A stretch of 64,000 bases of DNA. It comes from Candidatus Enterocloster excrementipullorum. GTDB taxonomy: Bacteria > Bacillota > Clostridia > Lachnospirales > Lachnospiraceae. The DNA lies in assembly GCA_019119575.1 (NCBI GenBank), contig DWWT01000029.1:54391-118390 (forward strand), read 5' to 3'. Positions 34,432 through 42,660 of the stretch are shown here, piece by piece. Made by a program: the position numbers and the translations under genes. Under the pieces are notes generated by a model that worked only from the letters and a program-made list of their open reading frames with translations, did not search any database and was not told where the DNA came from. Numbering within the stretch: the first letter of the stretch is position 1; every line of letters begins with the position of its first letter.

Positions 34432-35307
34432 ATGAGCCAGATTTTGTATCAGGAAAAAATGGATGGAATCTCCATTGACCGCATCTGCCGGGAACCGGGA
34501 TTTACCATGCCCTCCAAGCACCTGCACAATGAATATGAGATTTATTTTCTGGTGGAGGGGGAGCGGTATTATTTTATCGGCAGCCAGACCTACCACGTAA
34601 AGAAGGGCGGGCTGGTTTTCATTGACCGGGGTCTGGTCCACCAGACCAGCCAGGCGGGAAATGAGAGCCACGACCGGATTCTCATCGGCCTTGAGGACAC
34701 AGCTCTCGCCCCTTTTTTCGCTCTCACCGGAGAGCTCTCCCTGTCCCGCTTTTTTGAGGAGCACTGCGGCGTGCTTCCGCTCAGTGAGGAAGATGCCAGG
34801 ACGGCCCTGGGATATCTGGAACGGATCGCTGCGGAGCTGCAAAAAAAAGAAGGAGGATACCGCCTTCTGGTCCTCTCTTCCCTCGCCGCCCTCTTTTTCT
34901 TTGCCCAGCGCCTTTTCCTGAAAAATAAGGGAAATCCTCTGTCCGCTCCCCTCTCCGCCTCCCCCAAGCACCGGAAGGTGGACGAGGCCGCCGCCTACAT
35001 CACAGAGCATTACCAGGAACCCCTGTCCCTGGAAAGCGTGGCAAAACACCTGTTTGTGAGCAAATGCTACCTCAGCCGGATTTTTAAAGAGGCTGCCGGA
35101 TTGACCGTAGTGGAGTACATCAATCTGTGCCGCGTCCGGCAGGCCCGCCGCCTGCTCTTAGAAACCTCCATGAGCATCACAGAGCTGGCGGAATGTCTGG
35201 GCTTTGAGAGCATCACCTATTTTGAACGGGTATTCAAAAAATACACGCTGGTTTCCCCGCTCAAATACAGGAAAACATACAGCGGGTCGCTGGAGCCTGT
35301 GAGCTGA
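34432..35307 (+). CDS. AraC family transcriptional regulator with cupin sensor domain
   Basis: A 291-residue regulator. The N-terminal AraC-type cupin includes SKHLHNEYEIYFLVEGERYYFIG split across beta strands and a KKGGLVFIDRGLVHQT segment. The C-terminal two-HTH domain has SLESVAKHLFVSKCYLSRIFKEAAG and a second helix-turn-helix ending ECLGFESITYFERVFKKYTLVSPLKYR. Start at 34432 follows GGAAAGGAG. Likely senses a sugar and activates the divergent GH4 gene. Confidence 0.93.
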   Translation: MSQILYQEKMDGISIDRICREPGFTMPSKHLHNEYEIYFLVEGERYYFIGSQTYHVKKGGLVFIDRGLVHQTSQAGNESHDRILIGLEDTALAPFFALTGELSLSRFFEEHCGVLPLSEEDARTALGYLERIAAELQKKEGGYRLLVLSSLAALFFFAQRLFLKNKGNPLSAPLSASPKHRKVDEAAAYITEHYQEPLSLESVAKHLFVSKCYLSRIFKEAAGLTVVEYINLCRVRQARRLLLETSMSITELAECLGFESITYFERVFKKYTLVSPLKYRKTYSGSLEPVS

Positions 35308-35322
35308 CGAATCGTCTCCCGT

Positions 35323-36645
35323 TTACTCATCCCCTCCCTGCTTCCAAGCCTTCACTCGCCGAAGCTTCTCCCGGGCCTTCTCTTCTTCCCCCTCCGACGT
35401 GGGATGGTAATATTCCCTCCCCGCGAGGGAATCCGGCAGGCACTGCATCCGGGCCACCTTCTCTTTGGTATCATGGGCGTAAACATAGCCCTCCCCATAA
35501 TGGAGGTCTGCCATCAGGGATGTTGGCGCATTGCGTATAGTTAAGGGGACAGGCTCCGCCAGCATGCTCTGGGCATCCCCCTTGGCTGTCTCATAGGCCA
35601 CATAGGCAGAGTTGGATTTGGGAGCCAGAGAGAGGTAAATCACCGCATGGCTTAAATGCACATTGCACTCCGGCATTCCGAGAAAATGGCAGGCCTGGTA
35701 GGCCGCCACCGCCAGGGGAAGGGCCTGGCTGTCCGCCATTCCCACATCCTCGCTGGCAAAGCGGATCAGACGCCTTGCCACGTACAGAGGATCCTCCCCG
35801 GCCTCCAGCATCCGTGCGAGCCAGTATACGGCAGCATCCGGGTCCGTATTGCGCATGGACTTGTGGAGGGCGGAAATCAAATTGTAATGCTCCTCGCCCT
35901 TCTTGTCGTAGAGCAAACTCTTCTTTCCGATGCACTGGGCGAGAATCTCCTTTGTGACCCGGGTCCGATCTGCCTCCATCTCCCCGTTGGTCACCGCCAT
36001 CTCCAGGATATTGAGGGCTCTCCTTGCGTCCCCGTCCGCCGCCGCGGCAATGGCGTCCAGCATGCCCTCCTCCATCTCCACCCGCAGATACCCGAGGCCC
36101 TTGGGGCTCCCTAGTGCCCGCTCCAAGAGCTCCTTTACATTTTCCTGGGTCAGTCCCTGAAGAACAAACACCCGGCACCGGGACAAAAGCGCCCCGTTAA
36201 TTTCAAAAGATGGATTCTCCGTTGTAGCCCCGATGAGAATAATGCTCCCCTTCTCCACATAGGGCAGGAAGGCGTCCTGCTGGGCCTTGTTGAAGCGGTG
36301 AATCTCGTCCACAAAAACCAGGGTTCGAATCCCCATTCTCCGGCTGTTCTCCGCCTGGGCCATAACCTCCTTGATCTCCTTGATGCCGCTGGTCACCGCG
36401 CTGAAATTCACAAACCGGGAATGGGTTTTGTGGGCGATAATCCCGGCCAGCGTGGTCTTTCCCACCCCCGGAGGCCCCCAGAAAATCATAGAGGAAACCC
36501 GGTCCTGCTCAATGAGCTGGCGCAGAACCTTTCCCTTTCCCAGAAGATGCTCCTGGCCCACAAATTCATCCAAATCCTCGGGCCGCATCCGGCTGGCCAG
36601 GGGATTATATGCCTCCTGGGAATCAAAAAGTGAAAGCTGTTCCAT
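35323..36645 (-). CDS. rarA: RarA/MgsA family replication-associated AAA ATPase
   Basis: A 440-residue AAA+ protein. RMRPEDLDEFVGQEHLLG leads to Walker A GPPGVGKTTLAG, Walker B/DExH VDEIHRFNKAQQD, sensor 1 GATTENPSF, and the C-terminal MgsA domain with LHKSMRNTDPDAAVYWLARM and RRLIRFASEDVG. It acts at stalled replication forks and recombination intermediates. Convergent with the AraC gene. Confidence 0.95.
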   Translation of the reverse strand: MEQLSLFDSQEAYNPLASRMRPEDLDEFVGQEHLLGKGKVLRQLIEQDRVSSMIFWGPPGVGKTTLAGIIAHKTHSRFVNFSAVTSGIKEIKEVMAQAENSRRMGIRTLVFVDEIHRFNKAQQDAFLPYVEKGSIILIGATTENPSFEINGALLSRCRVFVLQGLTQENVKELLERALGSPKGLGYLRVEMEEGMLDAIAAAADGDARRALNILEMAVTNGEMEADRTRVTKEILAQCIGKKSLLYDKKGEEHYNLISALHKSMRNTDPDAAVYWLARMLEAGEDPLYVARRLIRFASEDVGMADSQALPLAVAAYQACHFLGMPECNVHLSHAVIYLSLAPKSNSAYVAYETAKGDAQSMLAEPVPLTIRNAPTSLMADLHYGEGYVYAHDTKEKVARMQCLPDSLAGREYYHPTSEGEEEKAREKLRRVKAWKQGGDE

Positions 36646-36702
36646 CTTGCCCTCCTTCTGTTTGCGGGCCTCCGACAGCGGCGGCCGCCTCTCGGCTGCC
36701 CC

Positions 36703-37173
36703 TCAGTTTCCAGCCGCCTGGTCCAGATACTCCAATATCTCCCCCGCATTGGTATCCGGCTTCACCTTGGGATACACCTTCTCAATCACCCCGTTCTCAT
36801 CAATGATGTAGGTGGCACGCACCACTCCCATGCTCACCTTCCCGTAGAGCTTCTTCTCCTTCCATACATCATAAGCCTGGATGGCCACAAGCTCCGGGTC
36901 CGATACCAGGATAAAGGGCAGATTGTATTTCTCCGCAAATTTTTTGTGGGATGCCTCGCTGTCTTTGCTGACGCCGATCACCGCCGCGCCTCTCTCCTCA
37001 AAGCCCGCGTAGGCCCCGGCAAATGCGCAGGCCTCCCGGGTACACCCCGGCGTATTGTCCTTGGGATAAAAATACAGAACAACCTTCTTTCCCCTGAAAT
37101 CCGACAATGTAATTTCCTTCCCGTCCTTATCCCGGAGCGTAAAATTCGGGGCCTTTACTCCTGCTTCCAGCAT
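36703..37173 (-). CDS. bcp: Thiol peroxidase of the Bcp/PrxQ type
   Basis: A 156-residue peroxiredoxin. The peroxidatic Cys44 and resolving Cys49 lie in NTPGCTREACAF, the atypical 2-Cys (PrxQ) arrangement, and the active-site Pro/Thr are present in YFYPKDNTPG. It reduces organic and hydrogen peroxides with thioredoxin. AAAAGATATG precedes the start with AGGAAAAG. Between recQ and rarA on the same strand. Confidence 0.95.
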   Translation of the reverse strand: MLEAGVKAPNFTLRDKDGKEITLSDFRGKKVVLYFYPKDNTPGCTREACAFAGAYAGFEERGAAVIGVSKDSEASHKKFAEKYNLPFILVSDPELVAIQAYDVWKEKKLYGKVSMGVVRATYIIDENGVIEKVYPKVKPDTNAGEILEYLDQAAGN

Positions 37174-37275
37174 ATCTTTTCCTCCTAAAATATTTTGTCC
37201 GGCTCCCCATCCCGGCCCGCCCTGACCGGCCCATCCCGGCCAAACCGCTCTGACCGGGCCGCCTCATAATCCATC

Positions 37276-39135
37276 TCACCCGCCTGCATCCAAAGCCTCC
37301 CGCACGCAGGCCAGAAACCGCTCCCCATACTTTTCATATTTAAATTCCCCCACCCCGGACACGGAGAGCATCTCTGTCCGGTTCTTTGGCTTCACAATGC
37401 ACATGTGGGTCAGCGTCTTATCGGAAAATACAATGTAGGGCGGAACCTTTTCCTCCCTGGCAATCTCCGTGCGCAGGGCCCGCAGCTTCTCAAAGAGGCT
37501 CTCCTCCCCGGCCCCAAAGCTCTGCCCTGCCGGAAGACCCTTGCGCCCGCGCTTTTTCGAGGCGCTGCTGGCCTTCTCCTCATGCTGGACCTCTTTGGCC
37601 AGCTTCATCACCACGCGCTGTCCCTCTGTGAGCACCTTGGCCGAGTCCTTTGTGAGCCTCACAATCGCGTAGTCGTCCGTTGTCACCGCCAGGTATCCCA
37701 GAAGCTGAAGCTGATTCATCACCTGGCGCAGACGGTATAGGGGAACTTTGGCCAGCTTTCCGTAACAGGGGCTCTGGTCCATACGGTAATTCCGTATCTT
37801 TGCCGTATTGGCTCCGTGAACCGTATCAAGAATAACGTTCACTCCGTAACGCTGCCTGCACGCCGCCACACATTCCAGAAGAGTCCGTGCAATCTCCGTT
37901 ACGTCCGTCTCCTCAAACTGCGTCAGGCAGTTGGCGCAGTTTCCGCAGTAATTTTCCCCGTATTCCCCGAAATACCGGAGAATATAAGCCCGCAGGCAGT
38001 CATTGGTAAAGCAGTAAAACGTCATCTTCCGCAGCCGTTCCTCATCCCGCTCCCTGATGATCTGCCGCATGGCCGGATCCAGCCCTGCGTCCTCCTGGCC
38101 CCTCTCAATAAAAAACTGATTGGTAATCACGTCCTGCCCGCTGTAATATAAAATGCACTCCGCCGGCTCCCCGTCCCGGCCTGCCCGGCCCGCCTCCTGG
38201 TAGTAGGCCTCCAGGTTCTTTGGCATTCCCAGGTGGAGGACAAAGCGGACATTGGACTTGTCAATGCCCATGCCGAAGGCATTGGTGGCCACCATAACGG
38301 GCGCTCGGTCGTAGATAAAATCCTCCTGGTTTTTCCTCCGCTCCTCGTCGGAGAGGCCCGCGTGGTAGCGGGTGACGGGAAAGCCGTCCCGTATAAGGTT
38401 CTGGCAGACCTCCTCCACATTTTTCCGTGTAAGGCAGTAGATGATTCCGCTCTCCCCGGGATGATTTTCCAGGTACTTCCGAACCGCCCCGTAGCGGTCC
38501 TTCGGGGTCTGCACTGCAAAAAACAGATTGCTCCGGTCAAAGCCCGTGGTCACCACCGTGGGCTCCCGAAGCTCCAGCATATCCAGGATATCGTCCCGCA
38601 CTTCCCGGGTAGCCGTGGCCGTGAAGGCGCTGATAACCGGCCGCCGGGGCAGGCCGCGCACAAACTCCGTGATCCGCAGGTAGCTGGGCCTGAAGTCCTG
38701 CCCCCACTGGGAGATGCAGTGGGCCTCGTCCACCGCCACCATGGCAATTTTCACGCTCCCCGCAAAGTCCAGAAACTCCGGCGTCATCAGCCGCTCCGGA
38801 GCCACATAGATAATGGGATAGCGGCCCTGCCTGGCAAATTCCAGGGCCTTACGGTACTGACCCGGCGTCAGGGAGCTGTTTAAATAGGCCGCGTGGATTC
38901 CCGCCGCGTTCAAACTCCCCACCTGGTCTTTCATGAGGGAGATAAGGGGAGAAACCACCAAAGTAATCCCCTCAAACAGAAGAGCCGGGATCTGGTAGCA
39001 CAGGGATTTCCCCGCCCCGGTGGGCATAATCCCCAGCGTGTCCCGCCCGGCCAGAATGCTGTCAATCAGCTGCTCCTGGGCGCCGCGGAAGGTCTCGTAG
39101 CCAAAATATTTTTTTAAGATTTCGTATTTATCCAT
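37276..39135 (-). CDS. recQ: ATP-dependent DNA helicase RecQ
   Basis: A 619-residue RecQ. Helicase motif I is MPTGAGKSLCYQIPAL, motif II DEAHC, motif III SAFTATA, and the second RecA-like domain ends QEAGRAGRDGEP. The zinc-binding cluster is seen in CGNCANCL with upstream C residues. An RQC-type winged helix follows and a C-terminal HRDC domain begins at about residue 545. Domain order is normal for RecQ. Confidence 0.95.
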   Translation of the reverse strand: MDKYEILKKYFGYETFRGAQEQLIDSILAGRDTLGIMPTGAGKSLCYQIPALLFEGITLVVSPLISLMKDQVGSLNAAGIHAAYLNSSLTPGQYRKALEFARQGRYPIIYVAPERLMTPEFLDFAGSVKIAMVAVDEAHCISQWGQDFRPSYLRITEFVRGLPRRPVISAFTATATREVRDDILDMLELREPTVVTTGFDRSNLFFAVQTPKDRYGAVRKYLENHPGESGIIYCLTRKNVEEVCQNLIRDGFPVTRYHAGLSDEERRKNQEDFIYDRAPVMVATNAFGMGIDKSNVRFVLHLGMPKNLEAYYQEAGRAGRDGEPAECILYYSGQDVITNQFFIERGQEDAGLDPAMRQIIRERDEERLRKMTFYCFTNDCLRAYILRYFGEYGENYCGNCANCLTQFEETDVTEIARTLLECVAACRQRYGVNVILDTVHGANTAKIRNYRMDQSPCYGKLAKVPLYRLRQVMNQLQLLGYLAVTTDDYAIVRLTKDSAKVLTEGQRVVMKLAKEVQHEEKASSASKKRGRKGLPAGQSFGAGEESLFEKLRALRTEIAREEKVPPYIVFSDKTLTHMCIVKPKNRTEMLSVSGVGEFKYEKYGERFLACVREALDAGG

Positions 39136-39152
39136 CTGTATTTTCCCAGTCT

Positions 39153-40673
39153 CTATACCATCGTTTCCTTTGGTCTTTTAATGCCTCCTTTGCGCTTTAG
39201 TCCGAATCCGTGGAGATAAATTTCCGGAAAGTTAATGCGGTTGTCCGCGGTCCTCATAACAATCCCCAGGGAACACAGGGCATCCAAAATTTCTCCGCTG
39301 GTTTTTCCGGGAAGCGTTTTTCGTTCCTCCTCATTCCAAAACTCCGGGGAAAGGTACAGCAAAAACTCCTCCTCCCTCATCAGCATTGTTTTTCCCCGCA
39401 TTCGCTGCATCAGATTAGCAATCCACGGGTATTCTTCTCTTGTCAGCTCCATGCATCGGTCAAAAGAAACCTCCGTCAGAGCTCCCTGGAGCCGCGACGG
39501 CAGCAAAAGTTTGTCCCCTTCCAGCGATTTCATATCTTCCTGGTTGTCCAGCATTTGCCGGGCTGCTATGGAAAAGCATTTTAAAAAGGATCGAGGCGCT
39601 CCCTCCCCATTTCCGTCCTGGATGTGATTGGCGACCCAAGGATAGCTTGACCCCTTTTTCGGCGTCCGCCCCATATATTTTCCAATCATGCGGCCAACCA
39701 AACCTCGAAGCGCTGTCTCGGAATCGCCGGGAATATACCCCAGGCCCTCCTCCTGCCTCTCCTGCAGCAGGCCGGGAGTCTCCTTCAGATAAGCCGCGGC
39801 CTCCGGCACGCCGCTGTTTGCTATCCGTTTGACAAGCACTCTGTAAAAGGACTGGATGTTCCATTTTAATTCCAGCTGATATCCCCGCATCTTGGATGCG
39901 TCCGCGAATTGAAGCGCCCGGGCATTATATAAGTCCGAACGCAGAAAGATTTTCGCTTTCAGATTGGTAAAACGGTTGTTTCTCACATACCAGAAATTCA
40001 GAAGTCCCCTGATGTATGCAAATAAATCGTCATAAGCCATACATAGTTTGTCCAGCTCATCATAGGTCAAAAACAGCGTCTTCTGTCTCCTGTTTAAGAG
40101 ATTGTCCGCCTGGTCCAGAAATCCCTCCCAATTTTGTTTCCCATTCTTCATCGCATCCCACCATCGGAAAACTTCACTGGCCCTTTCGCGCAAAGTCTTT
40201 TGAAGCTCCCCGGGGAAATATTCTTCTGCAAGAGCCTCCATCTCCTTGTCGGCGGCGCAGGCCGTAAGCACCGACGCGCAGGCCAGCCCGCCCCAGAAGC
40301 AGACCAGATCCTCCGGCCCCTCTTTTTTCAGAAGCTCCGTACACAGATTCGAGATGGGAAACTGCTTCGCCCAGGCTCCCGACGCGGCATAACCGGGCAC
40401 AAAGCGCGCCTCTTTTAAATGAGTATACCGTTTCCTGTCGCCTTCACTTAAAATATATTTGAGCCCTTCACAGTCCGTCAGCATGCGAAACAGCGCCGTC
40501 TTTCCGGTGCCTCTCCCTCCCGTAATCAAAAAAGTCTTGGGATCCGCCAGCTTCCCGTAGCTCCGCAGAGGAAGAAAATTCTGCAGAAGATTCTCCTCGT
40601 CCTCGCCGGCGCCATTCTCCGGCACGCACCGGGCAATCCCCTCTAAAATTTTATATTTTTGCTCAAGATTCAT
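39153..40673 (-). CDS. P-loop ATPase of a three-gene HEPN/ParA cassette
   Basis: A 506-residue ATPase that I do not recognise as a named protein. Residues ~28-60 read NFLPLRSYGKLADPKTFLITGGRGTGKTALF, with Walker A GGRGTGKT at 52-59. A Walker B-like LTYDELDKL lies near residue 206. The rest is mostly helical. The layout resembles the Sll1717-like or ORC/STAND-related ATPases found in conflict systems. The ATG at 40673 has GGAG 4 nt upstream and lies 11 nt inside the end of the ParA-like gene, so translation is coupled. Codon use and base content look more AT-rich than the flanking rarA-recQ genes. It is the third gene of the cassette. Confidence 0.75.
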   Translation of the reverse strand: MNLEQKYKILEGIARCVPENGAGEDEENLLQNFLPLRSYGKLADPKTFLITGGRGTGKTALFRMLTDCEGLKYILSEGDRKRYTHLKEARFVPGYAASGAWAKQFPISNLCTELLKKEGPEDLVCFWGGLACASVLTACAADKEMEALAEEYFPGELQKTLRERASEVFRWWDAMKNGKQNWEGFLDQADNLLNRRQKTLFLTYDELDKLCMAYDDLFAYIRGLLNFWYVRNNRFTNLKAKIFLRSDLYNARALQFADASKMRGYQLELKWNIQSFYRVLVKRIANSGVPEAAAYLKETPGLLQERQEEGLGYIPGDSETALRGLVGRMIGKYMGRTPKKGSSYPWVANHIQDGNGEGAPRSFLKCFSIAARQMLDNQEDMKSLEGDKLLLPSRLQGALTEVSFDRCMELTREEYPWIANLMQRMRGKTMLMREEEFLLYLSPEFWNEEERKTLPGKTSGEILDALCSLGIVMRTADNRINFPEIYLHGFGLKRKGGIKRPKETMV

Positions 40674-42006
40674 TTTCTCCAAACCATCCTTCGATTCTGG
40701 CTGTCAGCTTTCTGTAGCATTCCTCTGTCAAGCACTGGCGATAGGCCGTCACCAAGTCATCCTTCTCCGGGCTTCCATCGGAATACAGCTCCACTCCCCG
40801 CAGCAGGTCATCGCTGCTGTAAATAAACTCCGGATAATGCGCCGATTCCTCCGAATCAATTCCCGGAACCGATTCCTCATTGTCATAAAAGCAGTCAAGA
40901 AAGACCGTATAGGATGCCCCTATAAACGCTTTTTTTGCCTCTGCAAAGTAAGGGGACGTGGGCTTATCACACCGGGAATCCACCAGCATGACCGGAAAAT
41001 CGCTGGCATGGCTTTTGGCAATGCTCCGAAGCACCTGCCTTATGCCGTCCCAGGACTGTCTGCTGCTGTTTCCGAACAGCACCGACCCATGGGGAAGCTG
41101 GGAGACAGCCACGCCCCCCAGATCATGAAATCCGGCTCTGGCGTCAATCAAAAGATAATCAACTCCGTATCCGTCCCGCAGCCGTTTCAGCATTGTCCCC
41201 ACGGAAGTCCGCAAATGATTTTCCCGGTTATCCTGATAATCGATCCTGGCCAGCTTCTGCAGATACTGTTCATTTACCTTTCCCGCGGGCATAAGATAAA
41301 GCATTCCGTAATTTTCTTCAATCAGCGCCGGCTCCGTGACATCCAGCACATAATCGTGAATGTCTGTGTTATCTGCAATTTCCGATTCCAGCAGATAGTC
41401 CAGGACACCTCTTTCTATCCTATTTTCAGGAAAAAACAGTGTTGCGAGGCCAGGGGCTTCTATGTCCATGTCCACCATCATAACATTTTTTCCCTGCCTG
41501 ACTAAATTAATCGCTGCCGCCGCCAAAGCCGTTGTTCTTCCCATTCCGCCCTTGAAAGAATAGAAGGCAACGACCTTGGTTCCTCCGTCCTCAATCGCCT
41601 CCTCATAGGGCCAAACGGATTCCTGCTTTGCGGATGTTTTTATCCAGGCTTTTTTCGCTATGGGACGCTCAGAGACAAAAAAGGCGATACCTTCTTCTTC
41701 CCGCCACATTTCCCGCTCGGTCTCTATAATATCTACAATCGGCTGAATCCTTGTTTCAATATTTCTTTTATTATGAGACTGTTTTTTGTAATAAACATGT
41801 CCGCCGAAAAAAGGGCCGATGGCCTGATCCAAACATGTTTCCAGTTCCTGGCTGTCTTCATCTGAAACCGCCGCCGTATTGTCCAGCAGCAAAGCAATTT
41901 TTCCATACACATCCCTGATAATCGTTGCCTCGCGGAGGATACCTTTCCGCTTCCAGCGGCAAACTCCATTCACAGTCTCGTCCAGCACGTTGTCAAAGGT
42001 CACCAT
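40663..42006 (-). CDS. ParA/MinD-like ATPase with novel N-terminal half
   Basis: A 447-residue protein. The first ~150 residues match nothing I know; then a deviant Walker A KGGMGRTT at about 152-159 opens a ParA/MinD domain with VMMVDMDIEAPGLATLFF (A' motif) and YLLIDARAGFHDLGG as Walker B/switch. The Gly-Arg-Thr-Thr form of the motif is typical of ParA-like ATPases encoded with effector genes rather than chromosome partition. ATG at 42006 has GGGAGG 12 nt upstream; a TTG at 42033 would overlap the HEPN stop as TTGA. No parB or centromere-like array is nearby. Confidence 0.78.
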   Translation of the reverse strand: MVTFDNVLDETVNGVCRWKRKGILREATIIRDVYGKIALLLDNTAAVSDEDSQELETCLDQAIGPFFGGHVYYKKQSHNKRNIETRIQPIVDIIETEREMWREEEGIAFFVSERPIAKKAWIKTSAKQESVWPYEEAIEDGGTKVVAFYSFKGGMGRTTALAAAAINLVRQGKNVMMVDMDIEAPGLATLFFPENRIERGVLDYLLESEIADNTDIHDYVLDVTEPALIEENYGMLYLMPAGKVNEQYLQKLARIDYQDNRENHLRTSVGTMLKRLRDGYGVDYLLIDARAGFHDLGGVAVSQLPHGSVLFGNSSRQSWDGIRQVLRSIAKSHASDFPVMLVDSRCDKPTSPYFAEAKKAFIGASYTVFLDCFYDNEESVPGIDSEESAHYPEFIYSSDDLLRGVELYSDGSPEKDDLVTAYRQCLTEECYRKLTARIEGWFGENES

Positions 42007-42029
42007 TTTCCAAAAATTCCTCCCATATT

Positions 42030-42497
42030 TCAAAGAAAACCATCCAAATGCAGCCGAACCATTTCTTTTACTGCTTTCTCCGCACCCCTGCGGCAGTTCT
42101 CGGCGTCCTCCGAACCATATACCCCATCAGGAAAATATCTTCGTTCCGGATGTCCCAAAAACAACACCTCCGGAAGTTCTATCGCGGAAAGCCGCAGGCC
42201 GCTGACCGGATCCAGCACGGATGCAAGCTCCAGGTCATTGAGCAGCATCATTTCCAGATCCCCTAAAAGCTCTGTTCCACCATGGCCGTACTTCTTCAGA
42301 ACACTCGCTCTCCAGGTTCCATCCGCATTTATATAGCGGGAATACCCCTCCCGCAGTATGGCCTTCCGTGCGCATTCCGCCGCAAATCCCTGAAGACATA
42401 CGGCATTGTCATATTCGCCTTCCTCTTCCAGTATTTTTCCGTCCACCCATTGTCTTACCGCAGCTTCATAAAAATTTTCATTTGCAGCGCCCGCCAT
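42030..42497 (-). CDS. HEPN-like small protein, first gene of the cassette
   Basis: A 155-residue helical protein. The segment AAVRQWVDGKILEEEGEYD followed by NAVCLQGFAAECARKAIL has the HEPN pattern (A-x2-R ... DA-x2-L ... G-x-Y-x-x-A-x2-L-x-G-x-A-x-E-C-x-x-K). The C-terminal HPERRYFPDGVYGSEDAENC fits the last HEPN helices. The Rx4-6H RNase motif is not clear, so it may be a non-catalytic or antitoxin-like member. AAGGAGGAG precedes the ATG. It lies immediately before the ParA-like gene. Confidence 0.65.
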   Translation of the reverse strand: MAGAANENFYEAAVRQWVDGKILEEEGEYDNAVCLQGFAAECARKAILREGYSRYINADGTWRASVLKKYGHGGTELLGDLEMMLLNDLELASVLDPVSGLRLSAIELPEVLFLGHPERRYFPDGVYGSEDAENCRRGAEKAVKEMVRLHLDGFL

Positions 42498-42551
42498 GGC
42501 CTTCTCCTCCTTAATATGCTTTTCATTTTACCACAGAGCCCCCCAATTTTC

Positions 42552-42660
42552 TATACCTTATCGTGCGAAGCACGCCCGCCCCGCTAGGGGCATGAATTAC
42601 GGTATGCCCTTTAGGGTATACCTTATCGTACGAAGCACGCCCGTCCAAAGGGCGTGGATT
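42552..42660. repeat. Tandem ~65-bp palindromic repeat
   Basis: TATACCTTATCGTGCGAAGC... at 42552-42578 recurs at 42617-42643 with one mismatch (G to A), a period of 65 bp. Each copy is followed by a small inverted repeat (for example CGCCC-GTCCAAA-GGGCG at 42638-42655). It lies between the histidine kinase stop and the HEPN gene. Confidence 0.75.

Noticed and set aside
34303..35049. Minus-strand frame of 248 codons opposite the AraC gene
   Set aside because: The AraC cupin and HTH motifs occupy the plus strand; the antisense frame lacks homology and start signals.
39153..40673. DnaA/ORC replication initiator
   Set aside because: The motif order and lack of a DNA-binding HTH do not fit; the gene is coupled to the ParA-like gene instead.
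40663..42006. Chromosome or plasmid partition ParA
   Set aside because: No parB, no parS-like repeats, and the domain order with a large N-terminal part and coupled HEPN and ATPase genes does not fit partition loci.
42552..42660. CRISPR array
   Set aside because: Only two repeats, the spacer between them is itself palindromic, and there are no cas genes.
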